A stretch of DNA of 64,000 bases. It comes from Gigantopelta aegis (taxonomy: Eukaryota; Mollusca; Gastropoda; Neomphalida; Peltospiridae). Positions 44,112 to 56,199 of this stretch are shown here, one piece after another. Numbering within the stretch: the stretch's first letter is position 1; each line of letters starts with the position of its first letter. The notes under the pieces were generated by a model. It was not told the origin of the DNA, searched no databases, and worked only from the letters and a program-made list of their open reading frames with translations. The stretch is taken from NCBI RefSeq assembly GCF_016097555.1, contig NC_054701.1, positions 34,568,413 to 34,632,412 on the forward strand, given 5' to 3'. Made by a program: the position numbers and the translations under genes.

Positions 44112-46980
44112 TAACCGGCCTCGATAGCATCGTGGTTAACAACTGCTCAGTACACACTAACAAACGCGGTATCGTCCGTGAACACAAGCCTTGGTTCAAT
44201 GAGGAATGCACAAAGCTATACAACAGGTATATGTGCGCTCTCCGGCAATTCAATTACAACCGTAGCCATTTAAATAGATTCAAATTATCAGATGCTAAAA
44301 ATAAGTACAAAGTGTTACAAAAGAAACTGCGTTCATCTTACCTAATGCAGGAAGGAAATATGATTGGTACTCTTAGGAAAAATAAATCTAAAAAGTACCA
44401 TAACTGTGATATAACAATAGACACATTTATGAATCACTTTAAAAACCTCGCTTGCTCTACACAAAACGATGATACACAAGGGACTAACGATTGCACTAAT
44501 CACGATAACCAAGCCTTATACGAAGAATTAGATAAGCGTATTACCGAACATGAAATCCTATATGTGTTAAGCAAAGCTAAGCGTAACAAAAGCCCCGGCA
44601 TTGATGGCCTATTATATGAGTTTTTCACTGAATGTAAAGATATAATGCTGCCTATACTATGTAAACTTTTTTAATGTTATTTTAGACTGGCATCTTTCCA
44701 GAAAATTGGCGCAATGGCACAATTATTCCTGTGTTTAAAATGGGTGATAAAAACGATGTAAATAATTATAGAGGTATCACGCTCATGAGCCACTTATCAA
44801 AATTGTTCACAACAATTTTAAACAATAGATTACTGAATGTGAGTTCAACCTACAATATTATATCTGATGCACAATTTGGGTTTAAGCCCAGTTTTAGCAC
44901 AGTTGACGCTATTTTTGCTCTGCAGAGTCTTATAACTATTACGCTTGGCAATAAGAAAAGACTTTATTGTGCTTTCATTGACTTTAGTAAAGCATTTGAT
45001 ACAGTTGAGCATAAGGCATTGTGGCTAAAAAATTATAAATTAAATAGTAAGCTTGTAAATGTTGTAAAATCAATGTATGGTCAGATAAAATCATGTGTGA
45101 AATATCAGGGAAATATATTTGAATCCTTCTGGTACAAATCCGGTCTAATTCAAGGAGAAGCTCTTTCGCCATTCTTGTTTTCTTTATTTGTTAACGATCT
45201 AGAAATGGAACTGTTAAATTGCACCGACCGACTATACTAGTTAAATATGCTTCATCTCTGTCTACTGATGTATGCCGATGATACAGTATTGTTTTCCGAA
45301 AGTGCGCCTGAATTGCAGAGTATGTTAGACACTTTGTATATATACTCAAACAAATGGAATTTAAAAGTAAATATTGATAAAAGTAAAATTGTAGTATTCA
45401 GAAAAGGTGGAAATGTGAAACCTGAAGAAAGGTGGACATACCACAAAACCGATTTAGAAATTGTTGACAGTTTTAACTATCTTGGGGTCTGTCTTCATTA
45501 TAATGGAAAATTTAATACTGCTCAGAAGGTAATATGCAACCAAGGTAGAAAAGCTATGGCTGCTCTATTTGGTAAAACTAGTAACTATTTCTTAAATGCA
45601 GAAACATTACTATCACTGTTTGATACATATGTTAGCAGTATTTTAAATTATGGCTGTGAAGTTTGGGGTTTTAACAAAGCAAATAGTCACAAGATCCTAC
45701 ATTTACAATTCTGTAAACGTATTTTAGGCGTGAAAAGGAGCGCTACTAATATGATGGTCTATTTTTAATTAGGTAGATCACCTTTGTACATAAGTAGGAA
45801 CATTCGTATGGTTAAATATTGGATAAATATTTTGAATACAGATGACTGTATTTTGAAAGTGTTATAACACCCTATATGACGAGTGCATAAGAAAACCACG
45901 TTCTGTTAACTGGGTTAGTCAAATAAGAGACCTGCTTCTCACTAATGGTTTTGGTCACATATGGTATAATCAAAATGTAGAAAATCGCAATACATTTATA
46001 TCACTATTCAAACAGAGAATGACTGATCAATTTATCCAATCTATGTATGCTGTATTCAACAATTCTCCAAAATGTCTGTTATACAAATTCGCTGTTAATA
46101 ATTATTGCTTACAACCTTATCTTCAGAAACCTATTGCCTTGAAATACAAACATATTTTGAGTAAATATAGATTATCTTCCCATAATCTCTTTATAGAAAC
46201 GGGCAGATACCACAATATTGACAGGAATAATAGAATGTGTCGTCTGTGCAATATGAATGTAGTAGAAAACGAATATCACTTTGTTCTAGAGTGTCCTTTT
46301 TTCAGTAACATAAGAGATAAATATATTAAACATTTTTATTACAATAAACCATCAACATTTAAATTAACGCAACTGCTGTCCAGCGACAATTCAAAACAGC
46401 TAATTAAATTGTGTAAGTATTTGAAAACTGCTACCACGCATAGAACAGACAGCATTGATACATGACATATGTTATTATATTGTATATTATTGCTATGCAT
46501 GCATTACCCATTTACTATAGAATTTTATCGATTGTAACCCGATGCTACATACCATTCCCCGCAATGTGCACATTATATTATTTTATATATAAATATGTAT
46601 GTATGCCTACAAAATGTATATTTTTTGGCAAAAATAAAATGTGTGTTTATAATACGTTAAGCCATCGGACATAAGGCTGGTCGGCACAGGGTTCGCAGCC
46701 TGGTAACAGCTCCAGAACGAGTTTTAACGACTCGGTGGTAGGTGTAACTGTAAGGCAACTACACCCTCTGTTTTTCTCACTAACCACTAACAATTAACAA
46801 CTAACCCACTGTCCTGGACAGACAGCCCAGATAGCTGAGGTATGTGCTCAGGATTGCGTGCTTGAACCTTAATTGGATATAAGCACGAGCATAAGATGAA
46901 ATGAAACGAAAGTTGTGGTGTGTGCACAGGACAACGTACTTGAAACGTAATTGGATATGAGCACAAATATAAAGTTTAAA
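44112..46980 (+). mobile_element. Second-family SINE split by a LINE
   Basis: Head GTAACCGGCCTCGATAGCAT and CGTGGTTAA (44139), resuming at GTTAAGCCATCGGACATAAG (46656) through TAACCACTAACAATTAACAA to GGATATAAGCACGAGC and a partly repeated tail (GGATATGAGCACAAATATAA) near 46980. Confidence 0.85.
44140..46655 (+). pseudogene. 5'-truncated non-LTR retrotransposon (LINE) with reverse transcriptase
   Basis: Reads from the linker before the RT (PWFNEECTKLYNRYMCALRQ) through RT motifs: NKSPGIDGL, NYRGITLMSHLSKL, DAQFGFKPSFSTVDA, AFIDFSKAFDTV, SGLIQGEALSPFLFSLFVND and MYADDTVLFS, then NILNYGCEVWG and the C-terminal CRLCNMNVVENEYHFVLECP (CCHC-like). The catalytic FIDFSKAFD and YADD are intact. Breaks: a frame change near 44674, an in-frame TAG at 45238 and further shifts between 45766 and 46019. 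The apurinic endonuclease half is missing. Flanked by GTTAA (44135-44139, 46656-46660). Jockey/CR1-like by appearance; clade not fixed. Confidence 0.9.
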
Positions 46981-47397
46981 AATGAATGAATCATTTTTTT
47001 AGTTTATGTTTCTATATTCAGCGCCGCATTCTGTACGTAGCTTTGTTATAAAACATGTTTTATAGTCACACCCAATGTAAATAGGGATTTAAAAAAAACC
47101 CCAGAAAAGCTTTATACTTCATACAACGGATTTATTTTCAATGATAGGCGTCAACACAAATAAAATGAAGATAAGATTTTAGACTGTTTTATATTTTTAT
47201 TTTATAAATTTTATTTCATTTTTATTGGTGGTTGTTGTTGTTATTGTTGTTGTCGTCAAAAAATAAAATAATCACTTTGGTGACGTCATTCAGAAAAGCT
47301 GGCGAATGGGTGTGGTATATACTAATTGTATTAGGAGGTGGAGAATAATCGTTGACTATGTCCATGGTAACAAATTATCGATCACCATAGATGCTAT

Positions 47398-47540
47398 GGT
47401 TGGTGTGTAGGTGCGATATATTGTAGGATCCATCACCTTTGTCAGGACTTGTGGGGGTTTTCCACGTCCCAGCTAGTGTCCTATGTTTGGTATATCAAAG
47501 ATTGTGTCCTGTCTCTGGCAAAGGCGTACGGTTTCCTATT
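47398..47540 (+). mobile_element. Decayed SINE remnant
   Basis: CCCAGCTAGTGTCCTATGTT, GGTATATCAAAGATTGTGTC and GGTTTCCTATTG keep the SINE order only loosely. Confidence 0.4.
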
Positions 47541-47543
47541 GTT

Positions 47544-48270
47544 GTAGGGGGCAGGCTGGAATCTGAATAACAACATTTAACTATATTAGAATTACGCATT
47601 TATACATGGTTTACAACTAATTTTGAGGGTAGCATAATAAAAATACATGGTAAAAATACAGGTTAGCACATTTTGCCCGAATATTTGTAAAAAAAATTGC
47701 TTGAATGTGAGGTTTTGCTCGGGGGTGGGGTGGGGGGCGTGGGGGGGGGGGGGTGCAATTACAACGCCCCCGTCTTTCATACGCTTATACACTTATGGTC
47801 TCTGGAAAAGTTGCTACATAAGCTCCCATCCAGCTATTCGGAACTAGGTAGCCTTTTGACAGCATAATCGGATTATACATTCATTCATAAATAATCCTCA
47901 TTATCTAGGACACGTCTCACAATATTATGTTACAAACCAAATAACCATAGTTTAAAAACATGCCGAGATATTTTTGCAATATCCCTGGGTTTTCAATAAA
48001 TATTAATACCATTAAAAGCTGCAAAAAATACGATTAAATAAATGGAGGATACTGAAATGCAAAGTTCTACCAAAAGCGAGTGTTTGGCAAACAAACTGCT
48101 TTTTAGCCACGTTGGTGGCCAATGGCCATCTTGTATTTAAGCTATGATAAAATAATTATTTAAAGGGAAGCGATAATAGAAATCCTTGAATTCTTGTAGA
48201 TGAAATTTTAAAAACACAGATAGTTTTGAATAAAACAGAATGCAAGTTATGGCCACCTTTTTTCTTTCTT

Positions 48271-48306
<36 letters not shown>

Positions 48307-49430
48307 GAGGTGGACATTTTGGAGGTAATTTGAAGTTAAGTGATGATACAATGTCTCATTTAGCCAAACGTTGTTAAACATTAATTTCTTGTTCCCTAAC
48401 TGACATGTTTTGGCCGTCATATTTATATTGTTAGACATCTTGAATTTAATAGATGACGCTATGATTTGATTAGTAAAGGTAGTTAAAATGGATTATTTGA
48501 TCCCTAATAATTTGGTGGACATTTTGGACGCCATTTGAATATTTTAAAATGCCAAAGAGTGCCAAATTTGCATTTTCGATCATTGCCCTTCAAAGTTGCA
48601 AATTTTATAATTGTGAGTACTGAACTGCAAAATGTATGTCCCTACAGCCTAAAATAAATAGGTATAGTAAAAACATTTCAGTTATACAAGATCCATTTAT
48701 TATTTACGCAATAAAATGGAGTGTCACTGACATGTAAGCTTTAACAATCATCATACCCATGGTACTCATCTTATATTTCAGTATTACGTGTGTATGCCAC
48801 TGAAAAAACAAAAGCATGAATGAATGAATGAATGAATGAATTAATTAATTAATTAATTTTTAACGACACCCCAACACGAAAAGTACATCGGCTATTGGGT
48901 GTCAAACTATGATAATGCAAAAGAATGAAACAATAATAAATGTATTTAACATAGATAATAGTATTTACACAAACCATATATACAGCTGAATTGTAAATAT
49001 AAGAGCTGTCATTTTAAAGTGTAAATTCGTTCAACACGCCCTTCTTTAACCTCCCACGTGTCTTTCTACAAATACTTTATAGTGCAGGTATGTATCAGGT
49101 TAACAACTTAGCTACCTGTCTGGTTTGTGTAGTTTTGTTCCTTATTATCTAATCTCATGTGGAATAGCCTCTCTACCGAAGAATGTCTAGTAACATCACC
49201 GAGCTAGCTTACAGTGTGTTCAGGCTGTCCATGTTTCCGCTAAACCTTGAAATATAATGATTTATCTCATATGTATGCATGTCACAGTCTGTTGTTTTGT
49301 TGGAGGTTTTTGGGTTGTTGTTTTTTTGTCTGTCTGTCTGACTGACTGTCGCATGCACATGTGTCTGTTTATGAATAAATGTATAAATTTATGTAATTAT
49401 GTAGGTAGGTAGGTAGGTCTTTTTCAATAC
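47544..49430. other. Intergenic, AT-rich, no gene seen
   Basis: Poly-G (about 47736-47752), poly-T (about 48275-48301), (GAAT)n/(TTAA)n at 48818-48860, and a short reverse SINE tail (TTAACGACACCCC, ATCGGCTATTGGGTGTCAAA) at 48858-48908. (GTAG)n near 49403-49418. Confidence 0.5.
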
Positions 49431-49441
49431 ATTTTGAAAAG

Positions 49442-49841
49442 TAAAATAAAGTTTGTTTTATTTAACGACGCCACTAGAGCACATTGATTTTTTTATCTTA
49501 TCATCGGCTATTGGACGTCAAACATATGGTCATTCTGACACTGTTTTTAGAGGAAACCCGCTGTTGCCACATAGGCTACTCTTTTACGACAGGCAGCAAG
49601 GGATCTTTTATTCGCGCTTCCCACAGGCAAGATAGCACAAATCATGGCCTTTGTTGAACCAGTTATGGATCACTGGTCGGTGCAAGTGATTTACACCTAC
49701 CCATTGAGCCTTGCGGAGCACTCACTCAGGGTTTGGAGTCGGTATCTGGATTAAAAATCCCATGCCTCGACTGGGATCCGAACCCAGTACCTACCAGCCT
49801 GTAGTCCGATGGCCTAACCACGACGCCACCGAGGCCGGTCA
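49442..49841 (-). mobile_element. Mosaic SINE, full length (reverse; head H2, body A, tail T1)
   Basis: Tail GTTTGTTTTATTTAACGACG, CATCGGCTATTGGACGTCAA, body GGATCTTTTATTCGCGCTTC, head CTGGGATCCGAACCCAGTAC to CGACGCCACCGAGGCCGG. Exact 11-bp duplication ATTTTGAAAAG (49431-49441 and 49842-49852). Confidence 0.93.
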
Positions 49842-49871
49842 ATTTTGAAAAGAGTAACGTATGTGGCGGCA

Positions 49872-49872
49872 A

Positions 49873-49956
<84 letters not shown>

Positions 49957-50101
49957 GTTTTCCAAGTTTAAAACAGTACATCTCTCTCCTCTCTCCCCCC
50001 TCTTTCTCACCCCCGTCGTCTCCCTGTCATCGTTCTGTCCAAGTTTAAAACAGTACTCTCTGTGTGTGTGTCTCTGTCTCTGTGTCTCTGTCTCTGTGTC
50101 G

Positions 50102-50182
<81 letters not shown>
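49872..50182. repeat. Two CT microsatellites
   Basis: (CT)n at 49872-49953 and 50107-50182, separated by a partial direct repeat: TTTAAAACAGTAC precedes the CT-rich DNA in both, and CATCGTTTTCCAAG/CATCGTTCTGTCCAAG recur. This suggests a duplicated block. Confidence 0.9.
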
Positions 50183-50185
<3 letters not shown>

Positions 50186-50734
50186 GAGATGTCGAATTAG
50201 CTATGTGTTAAATACCAAATACCTGTATAGTTTAACAGTATCCTGCTGTGTCGGTAAACAAATATTCATTTCATCTCGCCTGTATTCTCAGCTCCGGCGA
50301 AGAAGGAGAAAGCCATATCCGCGCCATCGCCATCGCCACTTTTGCCTACAGATATTAGTACAGAAATAATAGAAAGGATAACTAGGACTATCAATGTGGC
50401 TCTTTCTCTCTTTTCTTATTCAATTTGAACCCATATTGTTCGAAGTTTTAGCTAGAACGTAACGAGAATGTCTTTCACCCCAACTAAAGTGAGAACACTA
50501 CTTACTATTTAGTCGAACGTGATACACAGATACCTGCTCTGATTATTACCTCTAGTGTCCCGTGCTATACATTTCATATGAACTCATATACACAAGGAAC
50601 ATCTACAATTGAAAACCATTCCAGGGCAGGATGCCCCAGGCCCTGTTAGGTAATTTGCAGTCCTCTGTGCCTTTTATGTGTATTCCAATTAGTTCAATTT
50701 ATCACCGATTGGTCCCATCTTTACACGTGTGCAT
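50183..50734. other. Intergenic stretch, no gene seen
   Basis: Mixed composition with an alternating GCGCCATCGCCATCGCCA patch at about 50320. No splice-supported frame recognised. Confidence 0.4.
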
Positions 50735-50803
50735 TACGTGTGTGCGTCTGTGTGCGTGCGAGGGTAAGGAAAGAAAGGATGTATTTGTGTGTGCGTGCGT
50801 GTA

Positions 50804-50836
<33 letters not shown>

Positions 50837-50900
50837 GTACATGCGTGTGTGTATGTGTGCGTATGTGCGTGTGTGTGTGCATGATTGTGTGTGCTTGTAT
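50735..50900. repeat. GT/GC microsatellite
   Basis: Alternating GT with CGCGCGCGCGCG at about 50808-50818, a purine-pyrimidine alternation prone to Z-DNA. Confidence 0.9.
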
Positions 50901-51314
50901 TGTGAAAGCACCACTTACATTCCAGATATAAATAGCAAGCCAATCTTGGTCATATATTAACAGCAATGTGTCTTTTTATGTGCACTTTTCACTGACCGGG
51001 CAGCATTTACCACTGACAGGAGAGAACTTAACATTGACAGAACAGCACTTACCATGCATTGTACATATTAGGTGGAACATGCGACCTAATACACCACACG
51101 CGTAATCTTAGCTCGAGTCACCTCCAACCCTCCCCTCATTGATATTGATATGTAGGGGAAGGCTAGAGGAAACTCTATGTAGTGATTTGGCAATCGTCGA
51201 CAACCAAATGGTCTAAAATACAAATATTTTCCAAAATCGGATGCCACAGAGGTTTTGTTTGATTATTCTCGAGTCCAGTCATGCCCCTTTTCATTTATCT
51301 GGAGAAGACCCTTC
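50901..51314. other. Intergenic stretch, no gene seen
   Basis: Short words CAGCATTTACCACTGACAGG and ACAGCACTTACCATGCATTG form an imperfect direct repeat at about 51000-51055. Confidence 0.4.
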
Positions 51315-51690
<376 letters not shown>

Positions 51691-51699
51691 ATCTTTTTG

Positions 51700-53225
51700 T
51701 CTCTTTTTTTAACTTCCTCCTAGTTACTTTAGGCAAGTTCAGCTCTAAATACTTTCGCAATAAAAGACAAATAATTACACATGTACTAAAAATACCTGAC
51801 GTTTACAACGCCCAAGGAAGAACTACACCCACGGGGTTTATTCACGATCTACTGCTAACAGTGAATGCGACGCTGCGAACCAACAAACCCTAGCAGGACA
51901 CGTGATCGATCCTCCGAGTCTTATCTGTCATATTTCAGTCACGTGACCTACGAACGAATCTCAAGGTGTGCAAATTTGGAAAGCGGAAGATCATTACTAC
52001 CATCTATAACCCATCCACAACCCATTCTTTACATTATTGGTATTGACAGGTCGCTTCGCTGTTGTTTCTGAGGTAAGATCCTTTCTTGTTGTCGCACTGT
52101 CAGTCTAAATCTTCGTACTGTACGATCATTCAGGTATATATTATGTACGTATTAAAACCAAGCCGGCTTCTCGTGTTAGAAAATATTGATGGATTTGTAC
52201 TGTATATTAGTATACACGGTTGTATTGGAATCGATGGGCGTAGCTTTTATTCAATAGACTGTGTTTGCATAGCTATATATAGACATAACCATACCAGTGA
52301 GCCAGACATTAATTTTTATCTGTCTGCTTCAATTTGGAGTTGCCATTTCAAATGGGTAAATCTCCTGAGAACATAATACGTGTCTACTACTTGACACGCA
52401 CACAGGAAAAAGTATATATATGTATATATAACAAGGAAGTAGCAGGATAAGGCAGTGTGGTGATATTAAAATTTCGTAGCACAATCCCCCAACTGTTACA
52501 TCGATTTTTAGCATTTATGATTCTAAATTAGCTTTCTGCTTCTGTATTGCCTTGTGAAGGGAGTTCCAGAATTGATTTCATGGAAGAGGAACGAACTGAA
52601 TACTAGCATTTGTACTCAGGTACTGGGTCTGGTGGAATATTCTTTTAATGTAAAATGGATTTAAAACTGTATTTCATTTAATATTTTTTTTACAGACAAC
52701 TGGTATTAATTGTAAGCCATTACGTCCCACCCATCTCCCACGTAATGATTTCTCGTCTAGCCCTTCGGCTAGAGATGACGAGGAGTAGGTTAATAACAAG
52801 AGCAACTTTTAAAAAGCAAAAACTACAGTACTGCCTGTGTTCACTGAAGCCTGGGCGACGTTTTAGCCTGACATGACAGTTACGGTCCAGTTAACCTGCT
52901 AAACAAGGTTACAGAACCTGTTTGCTGGCTTCGTTGTGTCGTTCCCAAACACCCTATTCAGTTTATTGTTGACAGGAGTCGGTTATCAATGGGTATTCAT
53001 AACACCCAACTGCGATGCGAGCTGGATCCGTGTTCACTCTGTACATACAACATGTAGGGCCGACTTTTTTTTCTAGTGAAGAAGATATGATGGTCCGCTT
53101 GCAATAGGATATGGTCTCAAAATGAAAGACAAGCCGAGGTTATGTCATCACAGCTCAATTTAAAAAGAAAAGAAAATATTATCTTTTTGTGGCGTACAAT
53201 TCAGAGATATTTAAGGTGATTGTGT
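51700..53225. other. Intergenic DNA, possible promoter-like patch
   Basis: 51720-52075 is less AT-rich and repeat-free. TTGTTTCTGAG followed by GTAAGATCC at 52063-52081 is a good donor-like junction, discussed as a finding. The rest shows no gene. Confidence 0.35.
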
Positions 53226-53446
53226 CACACAGCCAGTGCACCACGACTGGTATATCAAAGGCCGTGGTATGTACTACCCTGTCTGTGGGATGGTGCATAT
53301 AAAAGCTCCCTTGCTGCTAATCAAAAAGAGTAGCCCATGAAGAGGCTACAGCGGGTTTCCTCTCTCAATATATGTGTGGTTCTTAACCATATGTCCGACG
53401 CCATATAACTGTAAATAAAATGTGTTGAGTGCGTCGTTAAATAAAC
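53226..53446 (+). mobile_element. SINE, head-truncated (T2 tail)
   Basis: Starts CAGCCAGTGCACCACGACTG, then GTGCATATAAAAGCTCCCTT and the tail CCATATAACTGTAAATAAAA to GTCGTTAAATAAAC. Confidence 0.9.
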
Positions 53447-53493
53447 ATGTCCTTCTTAAACATGAATTTTGACATGAAATTCTGTGCTTATAT

Positions 53494-53495
<2 letters not shown>

Positions 53496-53560
<65 letters not shown>
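53496..53560. repeat. GA microsatellite
   Basis: About 65 bases of perfect (GA)n. Confidence 0.97.
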
Positions 53561-53562
<2 letters not shown>

Positions 53563-53569
53563 TTTAGTA

Positions 53570-53666
53570 TGCTTAAACCTTAGACCTGTAACGGGATACG
53601 AACCCAGTAGCTACGTATTAGTCATAACCCTGATGATTTAACCACTACACCATGGGCGTCGGCCAG
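53570..53666 (-). mobile_element. SINE head fragment (reverse)
   Basis: ACGGGATACGAACCCAGTAG and TTTAACCACTACACCATGGG are the reverse of a tRNA-like head. As at 14695, it directly follows a GA tract. Confidence 0.5.
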
Positions 53667-53799
53667 CTTTGATTGACTGAACACATATTTTGTTGCACAA
53701 AGAACAAAATGATCAAGAACCTGTTTGCTAACTTACTTGGACCTGCTCTAACACAGACCATTTATCATCTGATAGGGTGGGGGGGGGGAGTTCCGTCCC

Positions 53800-54440
53800 T
53801 TGTGCCCCACCCACGACTGGTATATCAAATGTCGTGGTATGTGCTGTCTTTTCTGTGGGAAACTGCTTATGAAATGGAACATTTTATTTCGGTTTTCTTT
53901 GACCACATGCCACAATTACGTATCAAATATTTGACATTCAGTAGCCGATGATTGATAAATAGAGAATAATACATGAGTGACCGTTAGATACCATTTATTT
54001 CACAACGAGTTGTTTTAAAATGTATCTAACGAGCGAAAGCGAGTTTGATACGTTTTTAAACAACGAGTTGTGAGATAAATGGTATCTAACGGACACGAAT
54101 GTATTATTCTATTTCTTACATATCCGCAAATACCAGGTTTTAACATCTTTTTGGACTAAAAGTTATTTACAGCCGTTGCATTTGTAGCGAACTTACACGT
54201 CACAGACACATGATTGTCAGGTTAACTATACGTCACAATGTAATCTATTTCCACCGTGTTGCTTTTCACTGGCTGCTTGGCACTGGTGACCTGGTCATCA
54301 CCTAGGAGCAGCCAGTCGTATGTCATGAAATTGTTAATACACATTCGTGTGTTAACAACCCATGTGTTATCAAAAATAATGCATGGTGTTCTCACCAACG
54401 GGTGTGTAAGAAATCACTGGTGTCATTAAACATAACACAC
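53800..54440 (+). mobile_element. SINE split by a palindromic insertion
   Basis: CCCACGACTGGTATATCAAA, CATTCAGTAGCCGATGATTG to GATAAAT (53960). The tail resumes CACTGGTGTCATTAAACATA (54415). About 12 bases of tail consensus are missing at the joint. Confidence 0.8.
53961..54414. mobile_element. 454-bp insertion: 148-bp palindrome plus a TIR unit
   Basis: AGAATAATACAT..CCGTTAGATACCATTTAT..CACAACGAGTTGTTT is mirrored up to ATGTATTATTCT (53963-54110), with an AACGAGCGAAAGCGAGTT loop. The second part starts ATTTCTTACATATCCGC (54111) and ends in its near-inverse GGTGTGTAAGAAAT (54414). AAAT flanks the whole (53957-53960, 54411-54414). No protein. Confidence 0.7.
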
Positions 54441-54444
54441 TTCT

Positions 54445-54690
54445 ACTTTTTAGGCTAGGTCATCAGATGTACGGATGTTAAGAACCAGGTCCGTATGCCA
54501 GTATTCGTTCCAAATCAGTATTAGTGTGCATGCCATTTTAAGGGCAAGGATGGTGCAAAGTCACAATATCAGTTTCTTCATTAACCTATGTTCTTCACAG
54601 ACAGCCCAAATAGCAGAAGGGTGTGGATAGAACAGCGTGCTTAAACCTTACTTGAATATAAGCAGTAAAACAAAGTGAATTAAAGTAATA
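54445..54690 (+). mobile_element. Old second-family SINE
   Basis: TCATCAGATGTACGGATG, ACAGACAGCCCAAATAGCAG, ACAGCGTGCTTAAACCTTAC and GAATATAAGC keep the family order with many changes. Confidence 0.6.
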
Positions 54691-54840
54691 CTAATAGATA
54701 CCGGAATTGATGCAAAGAGTTCGAAACCTGACAATGGACACTTTGTGTGTGTTTGTAAAATTCAGTTCGGCAAACGTTTTAACGACAATGTAGAGCTCTT
54801 TAAATAGAAATGCACAACCTTTATGATCCCAAATAAGTGA

Positions 54841-54842
54841 TT

Positions 54843-54875
<33 letters not shown>
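54841..54875. repeat. TTG microsatellite
   Basis: Eleven TTG units in a row. Confidence 0.95.
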
Positions 54876-54876
<1 letters not shown>

Positions 54877-54931
54877 TGATCATCTTAAAGTTGTATAACG
54901 TGTAAAAACTATGTATATCCTTTATTGGATT

Positions 54932-55235
54932 GGGGGCGAGATTTAGCTCGGTCTGTCGAGTGCCCGCTTGAGGTGCTTGCGTTGCAGGATCAAACCACCT
55001 CGGTGGATCCATTTAGCTGATTGGGCTTTTATCGTTCCAACCAGTGCACCACAACTGGACAAAGGCCATGGTATATGCTTTCCTGTCTATGGGAAAGTGC
55101 ATATAAAAGATCCCTTGCTGCATTAGAAAAAATTTAGCGGGTTTCCTCTGATGACTACGAGTCAGAATTACCAAATGTTTAACATTCAATAGCCGATGAA
55201 TAATTAATCAATGTGTTCCAGTGGTGTCGTTAAAT
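54932..55235 (+). mobile_element. tRNA-derived SINE (H1 variant, T1)
   Basis: Head GGGCGAGATTTAGCTCGGTC, box B-like GGATCAAACC, body GTGCATATAAAAGATCCCTT, tail GTGGTGTCGTTAAATATTAC. Confidence 0.9.
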
Positions 55236-55379
55236 ATTACTTAAATAATAATTTCTGTTGGAGTGTGACATTCTGTATATACATTTGATATTATAAAACA
55301 CTGAGAAATACACATTCGTAACAGATGGAAAAGAAAAAAAACGTATGTCAACAAACGCCTCCGAAATCTTTGGTTGCAT

Positions 55380-55738
55380 AGATACTGCATGGGCATTCAA
55401 CTTGGGCCGTTATCTTTTATTTGTGTATCACGCCCGATAAAGAAAAACTAAACAGCAAGATGAAAACACCATTAGTGTCCACATTGGTTGATCATAGCCA
55501 TTTTGGAGATCAGCTTCAATTGCGAGTCTATGCCTCACTAAAATCCAAGTACATTTTCCTGGACACACAACTCAATAACCTGTCCTACTTGGTTAAGACA
55601 CATTACTGCGTTAAATTAGTGGTAAAGAAGAAACTCGCCTTCGCAACATCCATTACTCTCCTTAGACTAACAGCACTGAAGGATGTGTATGTCACCAAAT
55701 CAAATTCCGCGAGCGACAATAGTAACATACATGGCTAA
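55380..55738 (+). other. Open stretch without recognised homology (105-codon frame at 55421)
   Basis: From ATG 55421 the frame gives 105 codons including PLVSTLVDHSHFGDQLQLRV, KSKYIFLDTQLNNLSYLVKT and KKKLAFATSITLLRLTALKD. Base composition is more even than in the flanks and the frame is not repeat-driven. I recognise no domain. It could be an exon of an unrecognised gene, an element relic, or chance. Confidence 0.2.
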
Positions 55739-55808
55739 AACTGCTAACGAAATGTTTCAATCAGCATATACACCAGGGATATAAAATACTGCAGTCCTTC
55801 GACCTTAA

Positions 55809-56191
55809 AAGGACATTCCTGAGTTTGCTGCATTGTAAGTTGTTTCCGACTAATAAAATATTTCTACGATTAAACTTACATATTAAATATATTTTGTTGT
55901 TTAGAATATCGGTGTCTGTATATTCAATGTGTTTCTGGTCGTCTTAATATTTGTAAGAAGCCCAAACTGGATTTTGTCTTCAAATAATTTTGTATGTACG
56001 AAAAAAACATATTTTAGGAAATAAAATGAAATCTAACCTAGTACAAATATTAGAACGATCAGAAACACGTTTAATATACAGCAACTAATATTTTATGCAG
56101 AAAAATATATTTCATAATTAATTACAATCGTTAAAAAGTCTCTGTTAGTCGATAATATCTTAAACATTGTAGGAAACTCAGGAATGTCCCG
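55809..56191. mobile_element. 383-bp hairpin MITE with TTAA target duplication
   Basis: TTAA on both sides (55805-55808, 56192-56195). Left AAGGACATTCCTGAGTTTGC, right end inverted CGGGACATTCCTGAGTTTCC. The inverted similarity continues through the arms (GTATATTCAATGTGTTTCTG against GTATATTAAACGTGTTTCTG), so the whole unit folds on itself. TTAA is the target of piggyBac and Kolobok elements. Arm fragments recur at about 778-860 and 31335-31415. Confidence 0.9.
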
Positions 56192-56199
56192 TTAAAGTG

